Counted from the stretch's first letter, positions 49,054 through 58,467 are shown. The stretch: DNA of 64,000 bases from Arthrobacter endolithicus (GCF_026627425.1 NZ_JAPNLH010000002.1:62001-126000); one strand, 5' to 3'. The notes: generated by a model from the sequence alone, not told the origin. Numbers and translations: made by a program.

Positions 49054-50919
49054 TCAGGCGATCATGCTTTTGTCCTGAACGCCGTGAAACTGGTGCAGGA
49101 TATCTTGTGCGTGCTGGATCTCGTAGGAGCAGCGGGAGGCGTCCCAGCCCAACGGCCCTGCCAGCGCCTGCGCCGTCTCGGTCAGCAGGTCCGCGGTGAC
49201 GAGACCGCGGAATGCCAGCGACGTGCGCCGGATCAGCACGTCGATGAGGTGGCCGATCTGCTCATGCTCCACCATGAAGGCGATCTCACGGTTGCTTAAT
49301 TCGGGGGTGGAGTCAAAAACCCGGTCTGCCCCACCCTGACCCGATGGCCCGTTCTGCAGGTACGCGATCACTTCGCTGGCCCGGGTGCCGTAGCGAGTGA
49401 GAAGGACACCCGCCCGGGTCGCATCCAGTGTGGGTGTGACCTGGCTGCGGATCCACGCCTCGATCCCCGCATCCGTGCGCGGGAATCCGGCACCGCCGCC
49501 AATGGGCAGCTTGGCCGTGCTGACCTTGCGTTCGCTGCCCAGAATGGCGAGTACATCGTTAGTCATATGCTCCGATAATGCCCTGAAGGTGGTCCATTTC
49601 CCGCCCACCAGGCTCAACGTGGGGACCTTCCGGCCGCCGCTTGCCTTCCCGCCGAGGGCCACCTCGCTGCGTTCGATCCGGTAATCCCTGGAAACGAATC
49701 CGGGCTGCGTTTCATCGTGGCGGGGCAGCGGGCGCACTCCGGCGAAGCTATAGACAATGTTCCCCCGGTCCATCAGGATTGAGGGAAACACGTGGCCGAT
49801 CAACTCAAAGAAATAGTCCACTTCCTCCGGCGTGCAGACCGGAGTCTCGGTCATGTCGGCGTCGATGTCGGTGGTGCCGACCAGGACGCGGTCCCCCATC
49901 GGGTAGATCAAAACGATCCGGCCGTCGGTGTGCTCGAAGAAGATTTCCCGCCCGTTGCAGGCAGCCAGCAGTTCCGGATGGTCCAGAACGATGTGCGAGC
50001 CCTTGGTACCGCCCATGAATCGGGTGGCTTCTCCCAACGAGGCGTTGGTCTGATCCACCCAGGCGCCGGTGGTGTTGACCACGACATCCGCCGTGAAGGT
50101 GAATGACTTGCCGGTGAGCTGATCGGTCAGTTCGATGCCCTGGTCTGTCACCGCTGTCGCGCCGACATAGTTTGTTGCGCGCGCCTGGCTGGCTCCGGCT
50201 CCCTTGCCGCCGGCGCCAGTCATGCCGCCGTCGCCCGCCATTTGGCCGTCCTGCAGCACATCCAGTGTCAGCCGCTCGGGATTGTGCACGGACGCGTCAA
50301 AATACGTCGCCGCGTATTTGATTCCCGGGTTCAGCTTCGGCAGTTCGGACAGGGCCGTTTTGCGCCCCTTAAACTGATGCCGCGGCACCGAACCGCCACT
50401 GCGGGAAAACGAATCATAAAGGGTCAGGCCGGCCTTGATCAGGAAAGCCCCGCGCTCCACATGCCTGCCCTGCTGCTTATGCGTCAGGAATCGCAGCGGG
50501 GCGGCCAAAATTCCGGAAAATGTAGTGAAAATCGGGATGGTCGTTTTCAGGGGCTTCACATAGTGCGGAGCAATGTTGAGCAGGCCGTTGCGCTCGACCA
50601 CCGACTCCTGCACCAGACGGAATTCGCCGTTCTCCAGATAGCGGATGCCGCCGTGGATCATGTGCGACGACGCGCCGCTGGCCCCCTGGCAATAGTCACC
50701 CCGCTCGACGAGGGCCACATCGATCCCCTGCAGGGCCAGGTCGCGGAAGGTCCCGACTCCGTTGATGCCGCCGCCAATGATCAGGACCTGGGCGTGCGGT
50801 CTGTTGCGCAGCTGCTCCACCCCTGCCCGTGTGGCGGTTCGGGCTGCCGGGGACTCCTGCCCCGTGACGTTCTGGTTTCCTGCTCCTGCTGGTGTGCCGG
50901 TCGATTCGGTGCTGCTCAA
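49054..50919 (-). CDS. glpD: Glycerol-3-phosphate dehydrogenase, aerobic FAD type
   Basis: Membrane-associated flavoprotein that oxidises glycerol 3-phosphate to dihydroxyacetone phosphate and reduces quinone. FAD motif LIIGGGINGVGTFRDLALQG near 45-64, GASGASSHMIHGGIRYLE, and VRPLPRHDE; a C-terminal DAO_C domain follows. The frame extends to 51048. The TTG at 50919 with AAGGGG seven nucleotides upstream (621 residues) is preferred, because the longer form would run through the promoter region and across the divergent regulator's start. The first 40 residues are Ser/Thr/Gly-rich. Confidence 0.94.
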   Translation of the reverse strand: MSSTESTGTPAGAGNQNVTGQESPAARTATRAGVEQLRNRPHAQVLIIGGGINGVGTFRDLALQGIDVALVERGDYCQGASGASSHMIHGGIRYLENGEFRLVQESVVERNGLLNIAPHYVKPLKTTIPIFTTFSGILAAPLRFLTHKQQGRHVERGAFLIKAGLTLYDSFSRSGGSVPRHQFKGRKTALSELPKLNPGIKYAATYFDASVHNPERLTLDVLQDGQMAGDGGMTGAGGKGAGASQARATNYVGATAVTDQGIELTDQLTGKSFTFTADVVVNTTGAWVDQTNASLGEATRFMGGTKGSHIVLDHPELLAACNGREIFFEHTDGRIVLIYPMGDRVLVGTTDIDADMTETPVCTPEEVDYFFELIGHVFPSILMDRGNIVYSFAGVRPLPRHDETQPGFVSRDYRIERSEVALGGKASGGRKVPTLSLVGGKWTTFRALSEHMTNDVLAILGSERKVSTAKLPIGGGAGFPRTDAGIEAWIRSQVTPTLDATRAGVLLTRYGTRASEVIAYLQNGPSGQGGADRVFDSTPELSNREIAFMVEHEQIGHLIDVLIRRTSLAFRGLVTADLLTETAQALAGPLGWDASRCSYEIQHAQDILHQFHGVQDKSMIA

Positions 50920-50970
50920 TGTGACCCCTTCGAGTCCCGAAGTTCGCGCCACTGGGCGCCTTCTCCCACT

Positions 50971-51000
50971 ATTGTTGGGACAGGTGGAAAATATAGTCAA
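50971..51000 (-). promoter_or_regulatory. Candidate glpD promoter
   Basis: TTGACT (-35), 18-bp spacer, AACAAT (-10) on the glpD strand, 52 nt before the TTG start. On the opposite strand TATAGT at 50992-50997 may be the -10 of the regulator gene, so the two promoters overlap. Confidence 0.45.
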
Positions 51001-51006
51001 CACGTA

Positions 51007-51020
51007 TGCACAAACGTGCA
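51007..51020. promoter_or_regulatory. Candidate operator between glpD and SorC-type regulator
   Basis: TGCAC-AAAC-GTGCA inverted repeat in the 118-nt divergent gap, just upstream of the glpD -35 and downstream of the regulator's possible -10. Well placed for autoregulation and control of glpD. Confidence 0.5.
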
Positions 51021-51037
51021 GAACGAAGGTGCACTTC

Positions 51038-52048
51038 ATGCCGGCCAAGCGAAGCGCTGCCCCGCAAAGCCTTCGGGCGGCGCAAATGTACTACCTGCAG
51101 GATCTGACCATGGATGCGATAGCCCGGGAGCTGCGTACCTCCCGCTCGACGGTCTCGCGGTTGCTGTCCGCCGCGCGGGAGAGCGGGCTGGTTCAGATCC
51201 AGATCCGCAGTCCGCAGGACAGTGCCCCCGAGCTGGAACGTGCCATCCGCAGCAGATTCAAGGTCGACGTCCATGTTGTCCCGGTACTCGATACGCTCAA
51301 TGAGGCGGAGGTGTTGGAACGGGTCTGTATTCAGGCCGCACGGCTGATCAGTCCGCTGGTGGAATCCAACGCCGTGATTGGGGTTGCCTGGGGTTCGACG
51401 CTGAGCACGCTAAGCCGTCACCTGACCCGGAAAATTACGCATGGCAGCACGATTGTGCAACTCAATGGGGCGGGTAATACCCAAACCACGGGCATTACTT
51501 ATGCCAGTGAAATTATGCGCCGCTTCGGCAACGCCTACGAAGCCAAGGTGGAACAATTTCCCGTTCCGGCATTCTTCGACCACGCGGAGACCAAGACTCT
51601 CATGTGGGATGAACGCAGCGTACGGAGAATACTTGACCTGCAGGCACGGATGACGATGTCGATATTCGGCGTCGGCTCCATCGATGCCGATATTCCCAGC
51701 CATGTCTATTCCGGCGGTTACCTTGACGAGACTGACCTGGACTCGCTCGCGGCCGGGAATGTTGTCGGAGATGTAGCCACGGTGTTCTTCCGTGCGGACG
51801 GATCCTCCGATGGCATTGCCATGAACCTGCGCTCCAGTGGCCCCGATCTGGATGTGCTGCGCACGGTTCGCCGCCGCGTGTGCGTGGTCTCCGGTGCTTC
51901 GAAGATCAATGGTCTGCGCGGAGCGCTCGCAGCTGGACTGGCCACGGACCTCATTCTTGACGAGACCACGGCACGAATCCTCGTGGACCCGGACGCAGCG
52001 GGAGGAGCGGAATTCTTGTCGGCAGGGCAGCAGGGCTATTCGACCTGA
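51038..52048 (+). CDS. SorC/DeoR-type sugar-binding transcriptional regulator
   Basis: 336 residues. N-terminal helix-turn-helix (MYYLQDLTMDAIARELRTSRSTVSRLLSAAR, here in two parts: YYLQDLTMDAIAREL and RTSRSTVSRLL), then a SorC/CggR-type effector domain with GVAWGSTLS, GVGSID and SGASKINGLRGAL. Effector probably a phosphorylated sugar or glycerol 3-phosphate, inferred from the divergent glpD. ATG at 51038 with GAAGG upstream; a longer frame exists inside glpD. Glycerol regulators in actinobacteria are often IclR- or DeoR-type, so SorC type here is worth noting. Confidence 0.9.
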   Translation: MPAKRSAAPQSLRAAQMYYLQDLTMDAIARELRTSRSTVSRLLSAARESGLVQIQIRSPQDSAPELERAIRSRFKVDVHVVPVLDTLNEAEVLERVCIQAARLISPLVESNAVIGVAWGSTLSTLSRHLTRKITHGSTIVQLNGAGNTQTTGITYASEIMRRFGNAYEAKVEQFPVPAFFDHAETKTLMWDERSVRRILDLQARMTMSIFGVGSIDADIPSHVYSGGYLDETDLDSLAAGNVVGDVATVFFRADGSSDGIAMNLRSSGPDLDVLRTVRRRVCVVSGASKINGLRGALAAGLATDLILDETTARILVDPDAAGGAEFLSAGQQGYST

Positions 52049-52112
52049 CCCACCCGGCTCCGCGGTATTCGGCCCTTCACCCCGCGGGCAGCCGCTGCAC
52101 TTACGGTCCGGC

Positions 52113-53039
52113 TTAGGACAACACGTCCTTGCTGGCGAACCTGCCATAGGCCAGCGCAGCAAAAAGAGCAACATACCCCGCCTGCAGCCAGGCATTGCCG
52201 CCGAAAGAACCCCACGCAACGGGTTGGCGCAGCAGGTCAGCGAAGCCGAACCAATAGTGGCTGAACAACCAGGGATGCAGCCACGAGACCTGCGGCAGCG
52301 CGTCAAGTACCTCGGACACCACCGTCAGGACTATCGTCGCAGCCATCGAGCCGACCGGCACGTCGGTGAGCGTTGAAATGAAGAGCCCGACGGCGGCGAG
52401 CCCCACGAGCGAGACCGTCACGTAGCCCGCCACCAACAGCAGGCGCAGCACCGATGCGCCGACGTCGATCGTGTCACCGGAAAGCAGCGTCACCGGGCCC
52501 ACGGGGAACAACACGACGCCAACGATTGCTCCGGGCACCGCGACAGCCAGGGTCGCCGCCACGCAGAACGCCAGCGCAGCGGCGAACTTGACCAGCAGCA
52601 GGCGCACCCGGCCCGCCGGCGCCACCAGCAGGTACCGCAACGTGCCAAGGCCACCTTCCCCCGCAATGCTGTCGCCGGCGACCACCGAAACGGTCAGGGG
52701 TAGGAACAGTGGGATGGAAACCACGAGTCCGGTGACCCCGACGAACAGCCCATTTTGCGTGACGCGGTCCAAGAATGCCGGCCCGCGACCTGGCGTACCC
52801 GGGGCGGAAGAGACCCGGACCACCACGGCGATGAGGACCGGTACTGCTGCGAGCGCCAGCAGCATGGCCCACGTTCGGCGGCGTCCAAACAGCACCTTCA
52901 GCTCCGACCCCAACAGCTCCGATCCCACCAAATTCGATCCCAACGTGGCCCACCCCGCTGTCGCACGTCGGTCACCGGATACCCGGCGGTCACCGGGCGC
53001 CCCACCGCTACTGGGCGGCCTGCCGTCACTGGGCAACAT
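52113..53039 (-). CDS. ABC transporter permease
   Basis: 308 residues, six membrane helices (about 60-80, 105-130, 150-175, 190-215, 225-245, 285-300), ABC-2 type. A soluble, Gly/Pro/Arg-rich N terminus of 35 residues is followed by a five-residue repeat (LGSNL, VGSEL, LGSEL). Its start overlaps the ATPase gene by 14 nt. Substrate unknown. The C-terminal gene of a three-gene operon with the LolA-like protein. Confidence 0.88.
   Translation of the reverse strand: MLPSDGRPPSSGGAPGDRRVSGDRRATAGWATLGSNLVGSELLGSELKVLFGRRRTWAMLLALAAVPVLIAVVVRVSSAPGTPGRGPAFLDRVTQNGLFVGVTGLVVSIPLFLPLTVSVVAGDSIAGEGGLGTLRYLLVAPAGRVRLLLVKFAAALAFCVAATLAVAVPGAIVGVVLFPVGPVTLLSGDTIDVGASVLRLLLVAGYVTVSLVGLAAVGLFISTLTDVPVGSMAATIVLTVVSEVLDALPQVSWLHPWLFSHYWFGFADLLRQPVAWGSFGGNAWLQAGYVALFAALAYGRFASKDVLS
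52899..52943. repeat. In-frame 15-bp tandem repeat in ABC permease gene
   Basis: Three 15-bp units (CAGCTCCGACCCCAA, CAGCTCCGATCCCAC, CAAATTCGATCCCAA) encoding the LGSNL-VGSEL-LGSEL stretch near the permease N terminus. Confidence 0.8.
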
Positions 53040-54033
53040 CGAATCCCTCCCCGGTCAGCGCCACGAACCGTTCCTCCAGGCTGCTGCCCAGTACCGCGAA
53101 TCCCCGGACCCGCACGCCCGCTGCGACCAGCGCGGCGACGATCGTCTCCGGTTTGGGCGCGTGTCTGGACTCCTGGCTTTCCTCCTGGGTGCCAGTGTGG
53201 ACAGCCAGCACGGCCGTGACCAGGCCGTCGGCGGTGGCGGCCTGGTCGGATTTTTCCGCCATCAGACCCAGACCCGCCAGCACCCGCTGCGCCGCGGCGG
53301 AGTCCGGCGTTCGGATCTGCACCCGGGACGTGCCCGACCGGCGCAAGTCATCGAGGGTGCCCTGCGCCACCAGCCGTCCGGCGCTCATCACCGCCGCATG
53401 CGTGCACATCTGCTCCACCTCGGCAAGAAGATGGCTGGATACGAACACCGTCGTGCCTTCGGCGGCCAGCAGACGCACCAGGGCACGGACCTCACGGGTT
53501 CCCTGCGGGTCCAGACCATTCGTCGGTTCATCCAGGACCAGCAGCTCCCGGGGAGCGAGCAATGCATTGGCGATACCCAGCCTTTGCTTCATCCCCAGGG
53601 AATACGCCCGGACTTTTTTGCCCGCCGCCTGGGTCAGCCCGACGCGCTCGAGCGCCAGATGTACACGGGCTGCCCGCGTTCTCGACGGCGCGTCCCGATC
53701 CGCGGTATCGAGCCGATGCAGGTTCGCTGCTCCGGAGAGGAAGGGATAGAACGCCGGTCCTTCAATCAGCGCGCCGACCCGCGGCAGAACCTCGCGGAGA
53801 CTGCGGGGCATCTCCTGTCCCAGCACGCGGGCCTGCCCGCTCGTTGCGGCGGCTAAGCCCAGCAGCACGCGGATGGTCGTCGTTTTCCCCGACCCGTTTG
53901 GTCCGAGGAAACCGAAGACGGCACCGCGTGGAACGGCAAGATCAATGCCGTTGACGGCCACTTGGTGCCCAAACCTCTTGGTGAGCCCCTTCGTTTCTAT
54001 GGCCAGTTCGGCGGAATGTCCTTCGGCGGTCAC
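53026..54033 (-). CDS. ABC transporter ATP-binding protein
   Basis: 335 residues. Walker A GPNGSGKTT near 44-52, signature YSLGMKQRLGIA near 140, Walker B LLVLDEPTNGLDP near 160. Long C-terminal extension of about 90 residues as in DrrA/CcmA-type exporters. The GTG at 54033 overlaps the upstream stop as GTGA, so it is coupled to the LolA-like gene; a longer frame to 54234 is spurious. Confidence 0.93.
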   Translation of the reverse strand: MTAEGHSAELAIETKGLTKRFGHQVAVNGIDLAVPRGAVFGFLGPNGSGKTTTIRVLLGLAAATSGQARVLGQEMPRSLREVLPRVGALIEGPAFYPFLSGAANLHRLDTADRDAPSRTRAARVHLALERVGLTQAAGKKVRAYSLGMKQRLGIANALLAPRELLVLDEPTNGLDPQGTREVRALVRLLAAEGTTVFVSSHLLAEVEQMCTHAAVMSAGRLVAQGTLDDLRRSGTSRVQIRTPDSAAAQRVLAGLGLMAEKSDQAATADGLVTAVLAVHTGTQEESQESRHAPKPETIVAALVAAGVRVRGFAVLGSSLEERFVALTGEGFDVAQ

Positions 54034-55118
54034 CGGCCGGCGGCCGCGGCCTGCAGCCGCGCCAGCGGAACTGACCCGGCGAAAACCCGACCGTCGTTGG
54101 TCAGCAAAACGTTCACCAGCGACGTGGAAAGCAACCGGCCGCCGTCGACCGCCCGCGCCGCCTGCGCCAACAGCGGCGAGGCCGTCAGATCGGCCGGTAC
54201 CGCGGTAGCCGGCAGTCCAATCACGGTATCCCATCCGGTGCCCGAGACGGTGTGCGGCGCAGCGGCGCTGCCACTGTTACCGCCGGTCCTGCCGGGCTCC
54301 CCCTGCAGCGGCCGATCCGCCTGCTGCGGGAGGGCGCGTTGCGTCACATGGGCACCGGGCGGCGGTGTGAAGGTGAACAAATCGGCCGACGGCGCGTGCA
54401 GTGAGAGGTCGGTAAAAGCCAACCGGAAGGCGGGCGTTTCCTGGCCCCTGGCCTGCACCGCCACGCTCAGCGTTAGTCCGGTCTGCGAGTCGACAGCAAT
54501 CGAAACCGATCCTACGAGCGAGTCCGCACTGCGCGGAGTGAGCAGCAGTTCATAAGCGGCCCGTCCAGCCACCGAGGTATCCTGGCCCACCGTCACCGCG
54601 GTGCTGGAATCAAGGGCGGCCAGCATGCGCTGCGCAAGCTGGTCCGGCGTCTGCAGCTGCGTCGTGGCGGGAGCGTTATTCCCGTCCGCGCGGGCGGTGG
54701 GAAGTGTTTCGTGGGTTGCCGAATTGTCCTTCGAATTATAGGTCCAGACGTCATTTCCATGACGGATCACGTCCCGCTCGGCGAGCTGATCCATCACCTG
54801 CACCCGTGCATTTGCCGTACCGTCAAGATAGACCCGCGCAGTATGTGGCGCAGCCAATAGATCGAGGGCGGAGGCCATGCCGGCGCTGGAGGACGGCACA
54901 CCGGGGGGCAGCTGGGGCAGCCCCAGGTCTGATGTCTGTTCAACTGTCCCAGACAGTGCTTTCACTGTGTTCATGCCGACCATCGCCAGGACCTGCTCCG
55001 GCGTTTTCGTCGACAGCCCCTCAGCCGCGCTCGCCTGAAATGAACCACCCAGCGCACCGGCGGCGATAACCACGGGCACCGCAGCCGCGGGCAACCAGCG
55101 CAGCCACAACCGGGTCAT
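54030..55118 (-). CDS. LolA-like (DUF2092/RseB-type fold) secreted protein
   Basis: 362 residues. A Sec signal peptide (RLWLRWLPAAAVPVVIAAGALGG, split as RLWLRWLP then hydrophobic to Gly) ends with SFQASA. The mature part begins TPEQVLAMV and shows SGTVEQTSDLGLPQLPP, typical of the LolA/LppX lipid-carrier fold, with a C-terminal region resembling DUF2092. GAGGCGAG precedes the ATG. It is first in an operon with an ABC ATPase and permease, which suggests lipid or lipoprotein handling; that is an inference. Confidence 0.78.
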   Translation of the reverse strand: MTRLWLRWLPAAAVPVVIAAGALGGSFQASAAEGLSTKTPEQVLAMVGMNTVKALSGTVEQTSDLGLPQLPPGVPSSSAGMASALDLLAAPHTARVYLDGTANARVQVMDQLAERDVIRHGNDVWTYNSKDNSATHETLPTARADGNNAPATTQLQTPDQLAQRMLAALDSSTAVTVGQDTSVAGRAAYELLLTPRSADSLVGSVSIAVDSQTGLTLSVAVQARGQETPAFRLAFTDLSLHAPSADLFTFTPPPGAHVTQRALPQQADRPLQGEPGRTGGNSGSAAAPHTVSGTGWDTVIGLPATAVPADLTASPLLAQAARAVDGGRLLSTSLVNVLLTNDGRVFAGSVPLARLQAAAAGR

Positions 55119-55493
55119 AATGCTCGCCTCATAAAAGTCAGCCTCGGATTCCGCAAAACATAAATCAACTTTACGCCGTGGGGACACTACTTCATAGGGC
55201 GCGCCAACTGCCCTGCTTTCCGCCTGCATGTTTTGTACGCCCTCCGGATGCTAACGCACCCGGCAAGGTGACGGACGCGGCGCCCAACCTGGCTGTAAGC
55301 CTCGCTACTGTGTTCACGTCCTCATTCAGATAGTCATGCCCGACGTCGACGGCGAGGAGCGTGCGTGCTGCCGGTCAAGACGCTGATCATTACCCGCTTC
55401 GGTCGCCGCAGAAGAACACTGCGTCGACGAAGACTGAGCAGATTCACACCGCGCTTCACCCATCTGCCGCACCGACTCGGTAGAGTCATAGAC
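55119..55493. other. 375-nt divergent intergenic region
   Basis: Between the LolA-like gene and aldo/keto reductase 2. A frame from 55365 runs into the reductase but is Arg-rich and lacks similarity. Apart from the TAGAGT box at 55481-55486 nothing functional was recognised. Confidence 0.55.
55481..55486 (+). promoter_or_regulatory. -10 box of aldo/keto reductase 2 (leaderless type)
   Basis: TAGAGT seven nucleotides before the ATG at 55494. Supports that ATG over the longer upstream frame. Confidence 0.55.
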
Positions 55494-56333
55494 ATGCAAC
55501 AAGTGCCTAACGTGACGCTGAACAACGGCGTAAAGATCGGACAGCTGGGGTACGGCGTCTACAAGGTGCCGGCGGCGGACAGCTTATCCCTGGTCGGCCA
55601 GGCGCTGGAGGCCGGCTACCGCAGCATCGATACGGCCGCGCTGTACGCCAATGAAGAGGGCGTGGGCCAGGCGGTACGGCAGGCCGCCAGCGACGGCGGA
55701 CCGCTGAGCCGGGAGGACATCGTTGTCACCACCAAGGTCTGGAACGACAGCCACGGATTCGACCGCACCCTGGCGGCCTTTGAGGAATCCCTGCACAAGC
55801 TCGGACTCGACTATGTGGATCTGTACCTGATTCACTGGCCCTGCCCGGAGCAGGACCTATACATCCAGACCTACCGTGCCCTGGAACGGCTGTATCACGA
55901 CGGCCGCGTCCGGGCCATCGGCGTCTGCAATTTTGAACCGGAACATCTGCGCAGGCTGCTGGACGCCGCCGAGGTGGTCCCCGCCGTCAACCAAGTGGAA
56001 CTGCACCCCTGGCTGCAGCAGAATGAGGTGCGGGCCGTCAACGCCGAGGCCGGCATCCTGACCGAGGCCTGGAGCCCTCTGGCCCGCGGTCAGCTGCTGG
56101 CTGATCCGGTGCTGGTCCGGATCGCTGCCGGGCTGGGACGCAGCGTAGCCCAGGTGGTTTTACGCTGGCACATCCAGCTCGGCAGTATCGCGATTCCGAA
56201 GGCCAGTTCGCCGGCCCGGATCCGGGAGAACCGGAACATTTTTGATTTCCAGCTCGACGACGGCGCCATGGCCGCCATTGCGGCGCTGGACCGTGGCCAT
56301 CGCTCCGGGTCTGATCCGTCCCGGGTCAATTAG
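55494..56333 (+). CDS. Aldo/keto reductase, 2,5-diketo-D-gluconate reductase type
   Basis: 279 residues, AKR5-like. Catalytic Asp and Tyr in SIDTAALYANE, Lys in TTKVWN, His in LIHWPCP; C-terminal cofactor motif IPKASSPARIRENRNIFDF (KASSPARI, then ENRNIFDF). NADPH-dependent reductase of broad aldehydes and ketones. It is a different subfamily from the reductase at 8576. Confidence 0.93.
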   Translation: MQQVPNVTLNNGVKIGQLGYGVYKVPAADSLSLVGQALEAGYRSIDTAALYANEEGVGQAVRQAASDGGPLSREDIVVTTKVWNDSHGFDRTLAAFEESLHKLGLDYVDLYLIHWPCPEQDLYIQTYRALERLYHDGRVRAIGVCNFEPEHLRRLLDAAEVVPAVNQVELHPWLQQNEVRAVNAEAGILTEAWSPLARGQLLADPVLVRIAAGLGRSVAQVVLRWHIQLGSIAIPKASSPARIRENRNIFDFQLDDGAMAAIAALDRGHRSGSDPSRVN

Positions 56334-56349
56334 CAGGGTCCATAAGCAA

Positions 56350-56376
56350 GGGTCAATAAGCAACGTGCATTGACCC
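56350..56376 (+). terminator. Terminator after aldo/keto reductase 2
   Basis: GGGTCAAT pairs perfectly with ATTGACCC across 11 nt, without a U-tract. The left arm is the last of three 13-14-bp direct repeats (GGGTCMATWAGCA) that begin at the end of the gene. Confidence 0.55.
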
Positions 56377-56422
56377 CACCGGCGGTTCCACCACACCCCG
56401 ATTTGAAACGGACGGCTTCTCG

Positions 56423-57367
56423 TTGACAGACATCACGGTAGACCTCGACGCCCGGCGCAGCCGGCACAGTGTGACCCTCCGCGGCGTACGGATCGACTAC
56501 TGGCAATATTCCGCGGCATCAGTTGACACGCAGCTCAGCACCGCGCCGGCGCCGCGGACGCTGTTGGTGGTGCACGGCTTCCGCGGTGACCATCATGGCC
56601 TGGAACGGGTGGTTGAACAGCTGCCGGGGCTGCGGGTCATCATGCCGGACCTCCCCGGCTTCGGTACCTCGGCGGCCCTCATCGATGCGCCCCATGACGT
56701 GCCAGCCTATGGGCGATTCCTGGCGGATTTTATGGACGCCTTGGATTTGGGTACCGGCACCGTTCTGCTCGGACATTCGTTCGGCTCAATTGTCACCAGC
56801 CACTTTGTGGCAGAGCACCCGGGCAAAGTCCGCGAACTGATTCTGATCAATCCGATCGCCGCGCCCGCTCTGGAGGGACCCAAAGGGATCCTCTCTAAAC
56901 TGGCCGAGTTCTACTACCTGGCCTCCGCCCGGCTCCCTGCCCGGGCGGGCAACGCCCTGCTGCGGAGCAAAACAATTGTGCACCTGATGAGCGTCACGAT
57001 GGCCAAATCCAAGGATAAGGCGCTGCTGCGCTTCATTCACCAGCAGCACCACGCCTACTTCTCGCTTTTCGCCGACCGTGACATGCTGCTGCAGTCGTTT
57101 CGTGCGTCGGTGGGTGGAACCGTCCGACAGGTGGCTTCGCAGCTCACCCTGCCGGTCCTGCTGATCGCCGGAGCCGACGACGAAATCGCCACCCTGCCCA
57201 CGCAGTACAAACTGCTGGAGCTCCTGCCGGACGCGAAGCTGGTGGTGATTTCCGCCGTCGGCCATCTGATCCATTACGAGACTCCTGTGCCAGCGGCCGG
57301 GGCCATAGCGGCTTTTTTGGCCCAGCAGCCGGAATCCTCCGATGTTCAACCGGGTCAGAGCAGATGA
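56423..57367 (+). CDS. Alpha/beta hydrolase
   Basis: 314 residues. Oxyanion region VVHGFRGDHHG near 50-60, nucleophile elbow LLGHSFGSIV (Ser near 117), acid in GADDEIA and histidine in VGHLIHYE near 294. TTG start without a strong ribosome site. Its stop overlaps the next gene as ATGA, so it is coupled to the glycosyltransferase. Substrate unknown. Confidence 0.88.
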   Translation: MTDITVDLDARRSRHSVTLRGVRIDYWQYSAASVDTQLSTAPAPRTLLVVHGFRGDHHGLERVVEQLPGLRVIMPDLPGFGTSAALIDAPHDVPAYGRFLADFMDALDLGTGTVLLGHSFGSIVTSHFVAEHPGKVRELILINPIAAPALEGPKGILSKLAEFYYLASARLPARAGNALLRSKTIVHLMSVTMAKSKDKALLRFIHQQHHAYFSLFADRDMLLQSFRASVGGTVRQVASQLTLPVLLIAGADDEIATLPTQYKLLELLPDAKLVVISAVGHLIHYETPVPAAGAIAAFLAQQPESSDVQPGQSR

Positions 57368-58467
57368 GGGCGGATAACGAAGCGCCGGCTTCGAAGCTGA
57401 AGATCGTCATCGACGCGCGGTTTACCCGGTTGGACCATCACGACGGGATCAGCCGATACGGCGCGTCCCTGATTGCCGCCGTCGCGCCCCTGGCCGAGGT
57501 GACCATGCTGATCAGTGATGACCGCCAGCTGGCGCTGCTCCCCGACGTGCCCTACGTGAAAATCAGCAGTCCGCTCTCGCCGCGGGAGCTCTTGGTGGCC
57601 CGGAAGGTAAACAGGCTTAGCCCCGACCTGGTTTTCTGTCCGATGCAGACCATGGGCAGCTGGCGGCGGAAGTATCCCCTGGTGCTCACGCTGCACGACC
57701 TGATTTACTATGAGCATCCAGCGCCGCCGGGCTTTCTGCCCGCACCGGTGCGCCTGCTCTGGCGGCTGTACCACAAGGCGTACTGGCCGCAGCGGCTGCT
57801 GCTTAATCGCGCCGATGTGGTGGCCACCATCAGCCGGACCACCGAGGCGCTGATGCACAAGCACCGCCTGACGCGGCGGCCCGTGCGGATTGTCGGAAAC
57901 GCACCGCAGGATCAAAGGGCCCCCCGCAGCACCAACGTGCCGCCGGAGAAGTCACTGATCTATATGGGCTCCTTCATGCCTTACAAGAACGTGGAAACAC
58001 TGATCCGTGGAATGGCCGGACTGGACGGGTTTTCCCTCCACCTCCTCAGCCGGATCACCGATCAGCGCAGGGCCGAGCTGGAGCCGCTGGTGCCCGCAGG
58101 TGCGCGGGTCATTTTCCATAACGGCGTCAGCGACGCCGAATACGACGAACTGCTGCTCCGCGCGACCGCGCTGGTGACGCTGTCCAAGGCGGAAGGCTAT
58201 GGGCTGCCGCTGGTGGAGGCCATGTCGCTGGGGACGCCGGTGGTGGTCAGCGACACGCCGATCTTCCGCGAGGTGGGCGGCGACGCCGCCCGTTACGTAC
58301 CGGCCGACTCGCCCACCGGCTTTGCCGCCGCCGTCCTTGCCCTCGCGGATCCTGACAGCTGGAGCAAACGCTCTGCCGAGTCCGTGCGGCAGGCATCCCG
58401 GTTCAGCTGGGACACCTCGGCGAAGGAGTTGCTCAGTATTGCGCGGGAACTTATTTCCCGTCGGTGA
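57364..58467 (+). CDS. Glycosyltransferase, GT4-like family
   Basis: 367 residues, GT-B fold. N-terminal IDARFTRLDHHDGISRYG resembles mannosyl- or glucosyltransferases; the C-terminal donor site shows the EX7E motif KAEGYGLPLVEAMSLG near 278-293. SLIYMGSFMPYKNVETLI begins the second domain. Acceptor and sugar unknown. It may act with the coupled hydrolase in glycolipid or envelope synthesis (inference). Confidence 0.9.
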   Translation: MRADNEAPASKLKIVIDARFTRLDHHDGISRYGASLIAAVAPLAEVTMLISDDRQLALLPDVPYVKISSPLSPRELLVARKVNRLSPDLVFCPMQTMGSWRRKYPLVLTLHDLIYYEHPAPPGFLPAPVRLLWRLYHKAYWPQRLLLNRADVVATISRTTEALMHKHRLTRRPVRIVGNAPQDQRAPRSTNVPPEKSLIYMGSFMPYKNVETLIRGMAGLDGFSLHLLSRITDQRRAELEPLVPAGARVIFHNGVSDAEYDELLLRATALVTLSKAEGYGLPLVEAMSLGTPVVVSDTPIFREVGGDAARYVPADSPTGFAAAVLALADPDSWSKRSAESVRQASRFSWDTSAKELLSIARELISRR

